A stretch of 64,000 nt of DNA from Bimuria novae-zelandiae CBS 107.79 (GCA_010015655.1 ML976675.1:124001-188000), one strand, 5' to 3'. Shown: positions 1 to 11,840, numbered from the stretch's first letter. The notes: generated from the letters alone by a model not told the origin. Numbers and translations are program-made.

Positions 1-1
1 G

Positions 2-2042
2 GATGAAGAGAACTGGGTGTGGGATCCGTACGGTGACCGCATCGCTAGGGTATGGTCAGGCCTGCAGTGGGATGGCGATATACGCCCCCCTACCGCCCAA
101 GAAGTCATGAGGAAGTTCGATTGGAAGCAGTATAATCAATCCTGCCTATCCCTCTGGTGGTTACAGCGTGATAAAATTATATATGAGCAACCTGCACGGA
201 GCCGGAAGCATGTGGTTGCGAAGCGTGAGTGCTGGCCTGTCCTAGAAGCTGCATTATACCAACGCTTCTGCATCGCTAGGCAAGAAGGACGCCGCATAAC
301 AATGGTATGGTTTAAAAGGCAGACGGATGAGCTCTACAGGTTGATCTATGAGTCCCGACGTTCTCAGGTAAGTAACTTTATCCTTTGTGGAGCAATATTG
401 ACGCATGCAGTTCGGGTACAGTGTTGGCTGGTTCATCGCATTTCGGCGGCGCTACTTCATTACATGGCGAGCAATAACAAAACAGGCGCAACAGCTGCCT
501 AAGGACCTAAAGCCAAAGGCAGAAAGTTTCGTACGCTTCATTAGACGGCAGAATAATTTAATCCGGGATGGTTTATATACTGGGCTGTCGCGATTTCCCT
601 ACATGGCGATACTGAATTTGGATGAGACCCCAGTGCCGTACGAGTATGCCGATGGCAACACATATCATCACCAAGGCGCCAAAACAGTACAATCCAAAAT
701 AACGAGATCAGGGTGGCAAAATCGGCAGGCAACAGTCGTCCTAATCGTCTTAGCGGACGGACAACCCCTACAGGCAATTGTTATATTTCATGGGGTACCT
801 GGCGGCCGTATTCATACACATGAGCGAGAGAGCTGGCGAGGCATTAATGTGCAGGTCTACATTAACGCCAAAGCCTGGAACAACGCTAATCTCATGATAA
901 ATTGGATAGAGGATTATCTCAAGACCTACATGACTAAACGCAGCATCTTCGAATTACTATTAGTAATGGATTCTATTAGGTTTTACGTCACTGATAAGGT
1001 GCGTGATGCGCTCAAGAAGCTGCAGGTTACGCTGGCGATAATACCAGGAGGATGCACTTTAGTACTGCAACCTCTCGACACGCATATTAACAAGCCATTT
1101 AAACGCTATATGAAACAAGAAACAGAGAGACTAATAGGTGGGCGAGATCCGGCAGAGCTTGTTCCTAAAACTCTACGATTTATCACTGTTCAGGCTACGG
1201 AGCGCGCGCTCAAGCAAATACCTGAGGATCTTATCAGGAAATCGTTCATCCAAACAGGCATCTCTATCGCCCCTAATGGCAGCGAGGATTACCTAGTAAA
1301 GCTAAATCAAGACTTGCAAGTAACATGGGACGGCTAGGAGGACGCGGAGGACCCAATTTTACATGTTAAAACTAAGTTTAATAAATTAATTGACCTCACG
1401 ACGGTCGCGCGCGTTGACGGGGCATATAAATAGGTTTATAAGGACCTATACGCCGCGGCGCCTATTAAAGCTAAAAGCACCACTAGTAAGTGGCAGGCAT
1501 ACGTTGGATGGAGTATACAACAACTCAAGGAGATTCTCCGCAGCAGAAAGGTGCCTGGGTATAGCGTTTTTACTAAGGAGCAATGCCTACAGAGATTGCT
1601 CGACGATGACGCTCAGGAGGCTGCATCCAACGATGTAAATCGACGCCAGGTTCTCGCAGAGATCTCAGCGAACAAACCACCAAAACCAACGATGATTGCA
1701 CCAGATGACTGGGAGGCACGTGAGCTAGCCAAGGGCAACGTATTCACATCATCATTTGACTCGCAGTCGTCGGTTGCCCTATACGAGAGCTCTACATCGC
1801 AGGCCTCCCAGGACTCTACATATGCCACCCAGCGTCAACTTCAACCTCAGCACCAGGAAAACGATATACAGACGCCTTCCCCGCAGAGATTACAGCCTCA
1901 AAAACCACCTCCAATTGAAATCTACATCGATCCTGATGAGGATGCTGAGGGCAGCATTGATGAGGGTGTAGAGACATCGCGCGACATCCGCCCCCAAGCG
2001 CAGTGCCCTACAAAACCACCACCACATGCTCGTTTTTCATGA
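2..2042 (+). pseudogene. pogo/Fot1-like DDE transposase (element 1), left-truncated, two in-frame stops, SAP-like tail
   Basis: Cut-and-paste DNA transposase of the Tc1/mariner superfamily (pogo/Fot1 branch, DDE_1 type). The frame is open at the window edge, so the N-terminus lies outside. Removing a 43-nt intron (368-410) joins the helix-turn-helix segment in phase 0 to the catalytic core. The core shows NLDETPV (codons near 620-640), LLVMDS (near 957-975) and LQPLDTHINKPFK (near 1070-1110), the three acidic stations of this family. The frame continues past TAG at 1335-1337 and TAG at 1431-1433 to a TGA at 2040-2042; both TAGs could come from CAG or TGG by RIP-type transitions. The distal part (about 1505-1610, LKEILRSRKVPGYS then a basic-leucine stretch) resembles a SAP DNA-binding motif. 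It is much less mutated than its neighbours, so probably younger. The transposase family is secure; the SAP assignment is a guess from pattern. Confidence 0.85.
368..410 (+). other. 43-nt spliceosomal intron in the pogo element 1 transposase
   Basis: The intron begins GTAAGT at 368 and ends GCAG at 407-410. Upstream and downstream frames join in phase 0 (codon CAG ends at 367, TTC starts at 411), giving the family-typical SQFGYSVGWFIAFRRR at the junction. Without splicing the upstream frame runs to a stop at 500-502 and loses the catalytic core. Confidence 0.8.
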
Positions 2043-2239
2043 AATTCAAGCGCCTACGAGAACTAAGCGTTGCAAAACAGATTATTAAAAAAGTTCTAAA
2101 TAATATAGTGTTGTTGTCGAGATATAGACCCTAGCAATAAATTAAGGATGTTGGAGGTTGCAAGTGGGGATAAAGCGATACCTCAGATGGTTTAGCGTGC
2201 ACGTCCTAGCGAAACCATTATCTGCAAAAGTCTACGGTA

Positions 2240-2290
2240 GCGAGTGGCCGGGCATAGCGAGTGGCCGAAAATGCCAAGACCCCATCAAAA
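2240..2290 (+). repeat. Left TIR of pogo element (2240-4074)
   Basis: 51-bp TIR starting GCGAGTGGCC. The motif GCGAGTGGCCG occurs twice, at 2240 and 2257, a 17-bp direct repeat inside the TIR that could be a tandem transposase-binding site. Confidence 0.9.
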
Positions 2291-2307
2291 CGTTCTACTA
2301 CAACGCG

Positions 2308-3959
2308 ATGTCTTAACAACGTAACGAACTACCTAAATTAAAAGAGGCTAGATTATAGCTTACGCTTTAAGCTATTAAAGGAGACGCGCTACTCTTAATT
2401 TTACGCGCTATAGTAGTTTATAGCATTACTAAAAGAACACTACGACGGAGACGCGCTAGAACTACCTTTTAACGCGACTACGCACCTAACTTAATAAGAC
2501 TTACTATAAGAGAGGAGTAAGTAATTATATAGTATATACTTAATCTAGATGCGCGAGGGTTTCCGCCCTGGCTTGCTACTATAAAAGATATAGCTAATTC
2601 TTTACTAGCTGCACGCTATAACGAGCTAGTTAGTTAAAGGTAGCCTTACTACTTTATTAAGCGCTAGCTGGAGCTCTAAGTTAAGTTTAATTAAAAGTAT
2701 AACTATAAGAGAGCCCTCTGTGAGGATCCTAAGGTTGTACAGGGCTGGTTCTGGCTTGTAGAGAATACCAAAGCTAAGTATGGTATCCTAGATAAAGATA
2801 CTTATAACTTTAACAAGACTGGCTTCATGATAGGCATAATATTAATAAAAGTAATTATTACAGGCTCTAAGCGTTAAGGCAAGCTAAAGAGCGTATAGTA
2901 AGGTAATTAAAAGTAGATAATAGCTATTTATAGTATTAACGCGATAGGGTGGGCGATCCTACCCTTCTTTATCTTTTAGGGCAAGCACCACCTCTCTGCC
3001 TAGTACCAAGAGAAGGATCTACCTCGCGACTAGGTTCTCGCAGTCTTTGAGAACGGCTGGACAAATAACAAGCTTAGTCTATAGTAGCTAAAGCACTTTA
3101 ACGCGCATATAAAAGAGCGTACTATTAGTAGCTATTAGTTACTTATTATTAATAGCTACGAGAGCTATAACTTGCTTAAATTCTAGTAATACTACAAGGA
3201 TAGGAAGATTATCACTCTCTATATACCTTTACATTTGTCGCACCTCCTGCAGCCACTAGATATGGGGTGTTTCTCGCTGTTAAAGAAGGCATATAGGCGC
3301 CAAGCCAAGGATCTAATGCGCAACTATATTACGTATATTACTAAAATTAAGTTCCTACCTTATTTTATTACCGCTTTTAAGGCTATAATAACTTAAAGTA
3401 ATATTTAAGAAGGCTTTTAAGGCGCTAGCCTTATTCCCTTTAACCTAAAAGTAATAATATTAAAGTTTAACGTTTGTCTGCGTACGCCTTCGCCTTTTAC
3501 TATACGCGATAGTACGTGGCAGTCGCAGACGCCTAGCAATACCCTAGAATTAGGGTTATAATTAACGCTGGTGAAGGAGAGGATTTAGAGGCACCTAGAT
3601 AGCTCCCTAACAAGTATAGTTAAGGCGGTTAAAAAGCTCGTAAAAGGCGCTAAGCTAATAGCGCATTCTCTAGTATTAATAATAAAACGTAACGCTAAGC
3701 TTTAAGCTACTAATAAGGCTACTACATAATGTAAATTGCATAAGAGAAAGCGACTATAGCAGGAAGGGGTCCTTATAACTACTAATAGCTAGTAACTAGC
3801 TACCTAAAGGACTTTACGGCGCGTAGTAATAAGAAGAAGGCGAAGAAGAGGGTGCGCGCTAATAGAGGCGAATTAACTTAATAGCGCTATAGACGCTGTG
3901 GCGAGGCTGGGCATAATTCGCGCACGTGTAAAAAAGAAGTAGAAGTAGATTCTGAGTAG
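2308..3959 (+). pseudogene. RIP-inactivated Fot1/pogo transposase with C-terminal zinc-knuckle relic
   Basis: Reading through stops from ATG 2308 gives about 550 codons, the usual Fot1/pogo transposase length. It contains a homeodomain-like N-terminal part, then WFWLVENTKAKYGILDKDTY (from about 2741), then NKTGF at about 2815, where the family has DETGF. A further catalytic segment reads LIINSYESYN (about 3142-3172), where the family has LIIDGHESHN. Each difference is the C-to-T or G-to-A change expected from RIP, so two catalytic aspartates are lost. The end (about 3890-3935) reads RRCGEAGHNSRTC in a shifted frame, a zinc-knuckle-like tail common in fungal pogo transposases, with one Cys changed to Tyr. 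Dead gene. Confidence 0.85.
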
Positions 3960-4023
3960 ATTGGCCTACTACAATTTCTTATTACTATTTGTGTGCGTTC
4001 TGTACTATTGTGTAGAGTGTAGA

Positions 4024-4074
4024 TTTTGATGGGGTCTTGGCATTTTCGGCCACTCGCTATGCCCGGCCACTCGC
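4024..4074 (-). repeat. Right TIR of pogo element (2240-4074)
   Basis: Exact reverse complement of 2240-2290 over 51 bp (53 bp when the flanking TA is included). The perfect match contrasts with the heavily mutated interior. Confidence 0.9.
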
Positions 4075-4077
4075 TAT

Positions 4078-5445
4078 GCATGTACGTTATAGTCTTAATA
4101 GCTTTAACGTTTATAAACCTTTAGTTTTAATTAACTTATATGCGCTTTCTCTTCCGTGTGGAGCTTAGAGTTAATAGTTAATAGTTTAATCGTGATATCT
4201 CTGCCTCCTATGCCGCTGCGCGAGTATTAGCTATCGCAATAGCCTTGCCTGCTTTTGACAGCAATACGCGGGCAGACCGCGATAGGTTTTCTAACTGTAG
4301 CAAGGCCTGCTAAGTAACATAGATATCCTGGGGTCTCTGCGGCGTGCTATATATTAGATCTATTAGATTTGTTAATTAATTAGGCTGTTCTAGTGTTACT
4401 GGGCGATTAAGCATTTGCGACGACTAAATTACCTAATCTAAGTTATATAGTATAAGACCTGCTGCTTGCTATCCTGCCTATATTACCCTCTCTAATAAGC
4501 CTTCCTCCCGTGCTAGGTAATAATATTTAATAAATTAATTCTTCTTAATTGGTGCAGCGTCGTCGAGGCTTAATAAATTACGTATCTAATTCTAATACTT
4601 TAACTTAATAACAGAGAATCTAGAGAGGTTAAGAGGCTATAGGAGGTGTATTAAATATAGAGGTAGAAATAAAAGCTCTATCCTATTAATCTTGCAGAGC
4701 TACATAAACTTAATATTAATATAGCTTAAGTGTCTATTAAGTAGGAGAAGTTAATGTCGTTAAGTATTAGGCACTATCTCTAGGATATAGATACGCTATA
4801 GCCACTTAGCACCTATATCTTTTAATGTCTATTTATTCTTAGAGGTTATATATAGCTAATCGGGTACTAATTCTGCTAGGAACTATGTTATTTATAGGCT
4901 TTAACCTTTAAAGATAATAGCGTAGCGCAGTTTCCGCCCTGTTACAAAGACACAGTTGATTATCGAGGCCTACTCGCGATTCTTTAGAGACCTTATGTAA
5001 GCCTTCTTCTTATTGCTTGATACGAGCACCCTAGAGTTAGCACATACACCTAGGGCTGTTCTAGTCTTATCTATATTCTATATATCCTTAACTCGTATAT
5101 TAAGGCGTGTTTAAACAGACTTAAATAGCTTAAAAAACGCGCGTATTTATTTAGGAGTAGCAGCCTTAGCGCGCGAAGCCTTAAGCTTTCTACTAATAAT
5201 TAAATTAACGCGTAGGTTTCGTGCGATAAAGCCCTGTATCTATTACTTGCTAAGAGGCTAGGTATCGCTATTAAGGCGTAGAATTTAGATTACTATTTCT
5301 CAAGTGCACGCGTGCAATAGGGGATATCCTTTTATATCCTAATTAATAATCTAGTCTACAAGGAAGTTCTCTTAATTGGGCGATAATTGCTATTAATGCT
5401 AGTAAGCAGCGCGGTTCGGCGCGCCTCCATTAACGCGCGTGGATA
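4078..5445 (-). pseudogene. C-terminal part of minus-strand pogo transposase (pogo-2), split by gypsy A
   Basis: Read on the minus strand through several stops, this segment gives a pogo/Fot1 catalytic domain. One motif reads NIDKT at about 5063-5080 (family NIDET, Glu-to-Lys), followed by ALGVCAN. Then come TGRKLRYAIIFKG, an LLLLNRH segment (family LLILDGH), LLFLPLYLIHLL (family LLFLPPHSSHLL) and PLNLSRFSVIKLKY. The basic C-terminus (TRKRKRI, about 4150) reaches almost to 4078, where the TIR of the next pogo interrupts it. The N-terminal codons continue across the retroelement at 12290-12403. RIP has removed catalytic acidic residues. Confidence 0.8.
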
Positions 5446-5930
5446 TGTTAGGATCCGAGCGACCTACAAGTGTCGAGGACCAACGGTGGCAGCCGCGGGG
5501 TAACCATCGGTGGGACTGCACTACCGAGGTCACGTGATTACTATCACGCCAAGCAACACCACCAGTGATGGCACAACCATTATTGATGGCAGAACCATCA
5601 TTGATGGCAGAACCATCATTGATGGCAGAACCATCATTGATGGCAGAACCATCAGTGATGGCAACCTTCAATGTGAGGGTAGAATTCCCCAAGTATATAG
5701 GAACGCGAGGATGAACTTTTATACTTATATTTAACCTATTTATTAATTTATTGTTTAGATCTAAATAAGTAACCTTGTTAATTTAATTGTGTTATACACA
5801 CCTTTAATACTAACGCCCTAGTGACAAGCGCAAGCTATTACTATAACTCTTTTTTATCTTACTATAGTATTCCTGCCCGAGAACTAACCTTAGCCCCTTA
5901 GGGACTAGCTACCCCTTTAGGACCTTAATA
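5446..5930 (+). repeat. 5' LTR of gypsy A (485 bp)
   Basis: Aligns end to end with 11841-12289. The whole length difference, 36 bp, comes from an 18-bp tandem repeat present four times here (5582-5653) and twice in the 3' LTR. The terminal CA is changed to TA. Substitutions between the LTRs are mostly C/T and G/A, so divergence cannot be used as a clock without correcting for RIP. Confidence 0.93.
5582..5653 (+). repeat. 18-bp tandem repeat (4 copies) inside LTR U3
   Basis: Four exact copies of ATTGATGGCAGAACCATC; the flanking GTGATGG stretches are degenerate copies. The 3' LTR has two exact copies at 11977-12012. The tract lies upstream of the conserved R/U5-like part, where promoter elements would be expected. 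Confidence 0.9.
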
Positions 5931-5989
5931 TCTTAAACACTTTTAATATAAATACTAATAAGACCCCTATCTCTTCTATAGCTTCGGAC

Positions 5990-6900
5990 AACTATGTTAC
6001 CCCTATAGGGGATGGCAAGAACAAGGCACATAAACCTAACTTATATAATAGTAATTATACCCTCCTTAACACCTGGCTCTTGTAGCTAGACCTTTACTTC
6101 TTTAACTAAAACTAAGACCTTAAAGACAAGAAGAAAGTCATCTTTGCTATAACCTATATATAAGGAAGCGCTAAAGAATAGATCTATCCCTACCTAATTA
6201 AGTACCTAGACATGGATCACGATAACGAAAACGAGAAATACATTAACAAACACGCTAATATAATTAACATTATTAAAGACTATAATAACTTTAAAACTTG
6301 CCTTTAATAGATATTTAGAATTGCTAATAAAATAGCTATTGCTGGACGTGCGATTTAAACGATTCGCTAACACTAATCTATAGCTAAATATACAGCCAAG
6401 TTCCGCAAGTACGTAGCGTAACTTAACTAAAAGGATAAATTTCTTAAGATAATATATAAGTAAGGCCTTAAACGTAATGTGCGTAAGGAACTCCTACGTA
6501 GCGGTGTAAAGATAGAGACCTTAGACAAACTATACGAAGAGACTATTTATATTAATAGGGAGTAGTTTGCCTTGCAAGAAGAATTCCGCAGGAACCTAAG
6601 GAACGCTAGTTTTAGACAACAGGCACCTGTAGTCTATAGGGCGCCACCAAAAGCACCTTAACGACAGCAACGCAACTACTACGGACCCTAACCTATAGAA
6701 GATATCTAGTTTAACAACCTAGAAAAGGGAGCAGGAAAGGTTACAGGCTTCTAAAAGCCTAACTAACGTATCTTAGATAGAACCTAACAATAGGGGACCA
6801 AGACGCGTAAATATTTTATATGTGGCAAACTAGGCCACATCGCCAGGAACTGCAGATCTAAGAATAAGATTACTAGGCAGCTGAACGTACTAATTGTTAA
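5990..6900 (+). pseudogene. gag of gypsy A (RIP-degraded)
   Basis: Read through stops, this gives a Retrotrans_gag-type capsid domain (for example LDLYFFN, DKKKVIFAITYI, GSAKE near 6085-6180). A CCHC zinc knuckle follows at about 6805-6860, reading RKYFICGKLGHIARNC. The first Cys of the knuckle is Tyr (TAT for TGT), a RIP-type change. Capsid protein; no longer functional. Confidence 0.8.
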
Positions 6901-6959
6901 AAAAAAAAACTATTAACGAAGAATAATAAGTAGTATCCGCTATTAAGCAAATTGATATC

Positions 6960-9900
6960 CACGACGAAGAATTAGAACGATTAGAGTTACCAGACTCACG
7001 ACTCTACGAGGATGTATACGAAGGTTTAGACGAAAAGGAAAAGGAGAAGGAACCAATGCCTCAATCTCCTACACCTTACCCTAGCTAGAAAAAACCTGTT
7101 ACTAGCAAGACAACGAATGTTTTCGACTTCTTAGAAAAACACCAACCAAGGGAAGGAGACTTTAGGTTCATAGCAATTAAATAACAAGACTACGTAGAAG
7201 CATTTTTTCATGCTTACCAACCTGACCTGGTTAGTAAAGCAGCACGGGAAATGGCAGATCATCGCTACGCCCACGAAGACCCTAAGAAGAAGTACCTAAA
7301 CGAAAACCTAAACTATAAACCTAAGTACAACCTAGACTACCGCAACCCTACGCACGAGACTATCTAATAGACCCTTTATAGAGAAGACTAATATACTATT
7401 TATTACTAAGCTAAGGAATATAGCTACTTTCCCCGAATATACTAACAATGTAGATAAGAGTGGTTTAACTGTCCTATCGTCCATTGCGATGTTCACCTCT
7501 AGGATAAACGCGAAACACGATACTTTCTATATCTTAACTAGGCACTAAACTAAGTAATATTACTACTAGTTAATAGAAGATGTGTATTAGATAAATAGTA
7601 TACATGCTTACACCCTAACTGCGAGGAACACAGGGAGTAGAAGAACAAGTATAGATTTAATTGCATACTAAAAGGGACCACAACCCTTAAAATTAAAACA
7701 GTAACGAAGAAAGAAGACGGTGAAGTTTCCCTAGACGAGGCCTAGCAATAGCCCTGGGAAAAGAATAAAGGACACCTTAAACCCACGAAGCTAGTTGAAA
7801 AGAAAATGTCTTTTTTAGACCTAGGCTTAGGCGGGAAAATGCCTTTAAGGAAGTAAATGCCACTAATAGTTAGGCATTAATTAAGCTACTAGTATAGCTT
7901 AAAAGAATATAGATAAAAGCCATGCTAGACTTAGAAGCACAGGAGAGTTATGTGTTAAGAAAAGCACTTAATAAAGTAGGACTCTACAAGCGCAAGAAGG
8001 CCATACCCTATACTATCTATGTCGCGAATGGATAGCTAATGCCCGGCAAAGCAACAATCGAATACAAGGTCGAGACCACCCTTACGATCTATAGACACTA
8101 GGAATTAATTACCCTTGACGTTATTAAGGAAGCGAATTACGAAATAATTCTAAGACTACCCTAGTTAAGGAAGCACAACCCTATAATTAACTAAGAAAAG
8201 AGAGAGCTATCCTTTAAGCGCTGTAACTATGCATTATAAGTAAAGCCTACGCATTAATAGAGCATGATAGTAGATAAGAGAGCTATTAATAATATAGTCT
8301 CGCGACTAGAAGTTAATAAACGCGAAATTAACTTAGCAAACGCTAGTAGGAACTACTAGGTTATAAAGCGTAAGCACGAAGAGAATAGCACACCTTTTAA
8401 TATTCCTAATAAATATAAAGAATAGAGTTATTTGTTTTAGGAAGAGAAAGGAGTAAACGCCCTTCCTAAGCACACACACCGAGATTATCGCATTGTTCTC
8501 GAAGAGGGAAAAACGCCACCCTTTAGACCACTATACGGACAGAGCGTAAAGGAACTCTAATAGACACGCAAATTCCTAAAGAAAGCCCTTAATAGGTAAT
8601 AGATACGTAAGTTAGAATTGCTAGTAGTATTACCCCTAATATTTGTTATAAAGAAGGATAGAACGCCACGTCTATGCATTAACTATAAGAAGCTAAATAA
8701 CATAACGATTAAGAATAGATACCTACTACCAAACATACAAGAGTCTCGAGACAGACTAGGACGAGCCAAGATATTCACGCAATTCGACCTACGAGACGGA
8801 TACCACCTTATATAAATAGTAGCAGGTGATGAGTGGAAGATAGCCTTTCGAACTAGATACGAACTATTCGAGTACTAAGTTATGCCTTTTAGACTCACGA
8901 ACGCACCAGCAACATTTTAAGCAATAATCTATAATATACTATAGAACTACCTTAATATCTTTGTAGTTGCCTACCTCGACGACATCCTGGTATTCTCTAA
9001 ATAAGAGAAGGATCATGTGCAGCACGTATAGATAGTACTATAAGTACTAGATAGCGCTAACCTATAATTAAAACTTAAGAAATATAAATTCTATATTACG
9101 GAATTAGAGTTTCTAGGACACGTTATTAATACTAAAGGTATCTAAGTAAGCCCTTTAAAGATTAAGGAAGTAAAGAAGTAGAAATTACCTACTAACCTTA
9201 AGGAAGTATAAGCCTTCCTTAAATTTACTAGATTTAATAGATAATTTATCACGGACTACTCTAGAATCACACTACCACTTACGAACCTTACAAAGAAAGA
9301 TAGACCTTTTAACTAGATAGAAGAATGCGAATAAGCATTCTAAACACTATAAAAAGCATGTATTACGCTACTAGTCCTTATACACTTTTAGGATAATAAA
9401 CCCCTGCGTATAGAGACCGACGTAAGCGACCTAGTAGTTAGAGCATGCGCGAAGTAAGAGAAGAATGGCAAATGGTACTTAGTCGCATACTACGCACACA
9501 AATTCACATCCAAAGAATTACGGTACGAAGTACACGACAAGGAACTACTTGCGATAGTAAAAGCTATTAAATACTAGAGGATCTATGCATATAGCTGCTT
9601 AAAACTTATAATTTTTATAGACTATAAGAATCTTACACGCTTCACAACTACGAAGGACCTAACCTAACAACAAGCAAGATAGTTAGAAACGCTGGGATAG
9701 TACAAATTTAAAATTGTGTACACCCTAGGCAAGGAAAACGGACGAGCAGATGCTCTTAGCAGAATAAATAATAAGGGAGAAAAGGTTAAAATATACTCCG
9801 TAATACTAAAAAAGAATCCTAATAGATCTTTAGAACTAACAGCCAAACTTAATTAACTCCTTGTACTCACGCGAGAAGTACCTAAGGAACTATAAATAGA

Positions 9901-11155
9901 GGTTATATAATAATACCATGACGACCCTGTATACGGACACCCAGGAATTAGAAAGATAATAGAACTTATCTAGCGGAATTATAGCTTTAAAGGAATTAAG
10001 GAAGTAGTAACTACCTACATCCGCAAATGCGCAGATTGCTAGCGTAATAAACACGTAATATATCTTAAGTATGGAGAGATGCAAGCAATCTAAATACCTA
10101 TTACACTATAGGAAGACATCGCTATGGACTTTATTATAGGACTACTAAAGTTAAAAGACCCTGCAACAGAAATTACTTACGACGCGATACTAAATATCGT
10201 ATATTAATTTACTAAATACGTAGAATTACTACTATGCTAGAAGATAACTACGGTAAAGGAACTCGCATTCCTTATCCTAGATTAACTTATACAACACCAC
10301 GGCATCCTAAAGACAATTATTAGCGATAGAGACAAACTCTTTACCTCAAACTACTAGACCACACTTATAGCACTAATTAGAATAAAACGAAAACTATCAA
10401 CAGCATACCATCCGCAGACCAACGGACAGACAGAACGTACAAATTAGATAATTAAAACGTACCTACGCATCTACTGCAATAACCAGAAGAATAACTAGAT
10501 TTCCTTACTACCTATAGCACAATTAGTATATAATAATAAGATATTAGCAGTAACAGGATTTACACTATTCTATGCAAACCACGAAAGACACCTACATCTC
10601 TTTAATTAAATACTTCCTACAGCGATTAAGACAGAAGAAGCAATAAACATGGCAGAAACTATAAAGAAAATACATGCACAACTCTAAGAGAATCTCGAGA
10701 AAGCTTAATAGCAAAGCATTTCCTACACGAACTGAAAAAGAAAAACGGCACCTTAGCTAAAGAAGGGGGATAGAGCATATCTGCTTACGAAAAACCTTCG
10801 AACCTAGAAGGAAAAACACAAGAAACTAGATTATATTAAGGTTAGGCCATTTTTTATTATTAAACAAGTATTACTAGTTAACTATCGATTAGAACTACCG
10901 CAAGACGCTAAGATACACCTAGTATTCTATGTAGACTAACTTAAACCCGTAGACCTAGAAACGCTAGTTAAAACCACCTTCTATCACTAGCTGGAAGAAG
11001 AAACCGAATTCGAAGTTAAAAAGATACTATAACACACGAATTAGCCACGAACATACCTTATTAAATAGAAAGGATATCTACACTTAGAAGACACATGGGA
11101 ACTAGAAGCAAACCTCAGTAACTGTCGCCAGATGTTAGCACAGTACTATTGTTAA
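6960..11155 (+). pseudogene. pol of gypsy A: protease, RT, RNase H, integrase, chromodomain
   Basis: Domains in order: a protease-like AMLDLEAQ segment (about 7920); RT with LCINYKKLNNITIKNRYLLP (about 8670) and the catalytic box AYLDDILVFS (about 8970-9000); RNase H (about 9400-9770); integrase zinc finger with HPGIRK and CADC (about 9935-10040); integrase core with DFIIG and YHPQTNGQTER (about 10130-10440); and a chromodomain (FEVKKIL, YLIK, GYLHLEDTWELEANL, about 11005-11120). The frame ends with TAA at 11153-11155. Dozens of internal stops make it non-coding, but the RT YLDD box survived. Confidence 0.88.
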
Positions 11156-11321
11156 GCCAAGGGAAAGAACCGGAGACGATCAGAGGAGAACTAGTTAAGA
11201 ACTTAGTAAGGAGGAGATCTATTGACGGATTAAGAGGAAGATTGTTGGCCTGTGACCAGCCTAGATCAGCGAAAGGATCGACGCCTTGGAACGGAGCAAC
11301 CGCACTCGAGCTATCCGCCTC

Positions 11322-11711
11322 TTAACTCCGCTGTGCCTTTGTAATCGCTAAGTCGCGACGCGCGAACTCTTGCTCACGACTTTCTGCCTTAGCCAACTCT
11401 ACACGAAGACGAGCGGTCTTAGCTTCGGAACGAAGAAGAGCCAATCGCTTCTCACGCTTCTCTTGCTCCAATTTCTCCCATTCCTCTTCGGGAACGAACA
11501 ACTCGCACTCAGCGCTTACAGCGATACAGCCAGCACAACGACCGGACACGGTATCCACAAAACACCGCAAATTTTCCTTTGTACACCTTTCGCAACGAAA
11601 TACCATCTCCTTGGACAACGCACGAACACGGGCCGCACGATCGTGTTGCTCTTAGGTCAAAGTCTTCTTGCGAGGCGCACGCGCTTTACGGGGCTTAGGA
11701 TCCTTAGGCAT
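11322..11711 (-). pseudogene. Antisense accessory ORF of gypsy A: Zn2Cys6-like cysteine cluster plus helical tail
   Basis: 129 codons on the strand opposite to gag-pol, between pol and the 3' LTR. A basic N-terminus (MPKDPKPRKARAPRKK) is followed by cysteines at 40, 43, 50, 59, 62 and 69, that is CX2CX6CX8CX2CX6C, which matches the Zn(II)2Cys6 fungal binuclear-cluster spacing. After that comes a Glu/Lys/Arg-rich stretch (about 75-120) likely to form a coiled coil. One stop (TAA, codon 20, explained by CAA-to-TAA) interrupts it; downstream of the stop the frame is clean for 98 codons from a TTG at 11618 (109 sense codons in all) while neighbouring pol is riddled with stops. ATG 11711 was chosen because the same frame is open from there apart from the one stop. 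I infer a DNA-binding regulator; no function is demonstrated. Confidence 0.7.
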
Positions 11712-11824
11712 AGTTAGGAAGGCAATTAGGTTTTAGAAATATTCGGGACCTACGACGATACTTATATGGGACGACCGCTTATGCAGCCACACGGCAAGGT
11801 GCAGGGATATCGGGACGATATCTA

Positions 11825-11840
11825 GAAAGGGGGGAGGTGA
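11825..11840 (+). other. Polypurine tract of gypsy A
   Basis: GAAAGGGGGGAGGTGA lies immediately 5' of the 3' LTR, the expected primer site for plus-strand DNA synthesis. It fixes the LTR boundary at 11841. Confidence 0.85.

Larger units (their letters stand above)
2240..4074 (+). mobile_element. Full-length RIP-degraded pogo/Fot1 element with TA target duplication
   Basis: A 1,835-bp DNA transposon bounded by perfect 51-bp inverted repeats (2240-2290 and 4024-4074) and flanked by TA on both sides (2238-2239, 4075-4076), the target duplication of Tc1/mariner elements. It carries a plus-strand transposase relic. It sits at the C-terminal end of the minus-strand pogo transposase that resumes at 4078, so it is a secondary insertion. 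The interior is AT-rich with TpA excess, as expected after RIP. Confidence 0.9.

Noticed and set aside
5510..5734. Open frame made of repeated short units
   Set aside because: It is the 18-bp LTR tandem repeat, which stays open because the unit is a multiple of three.
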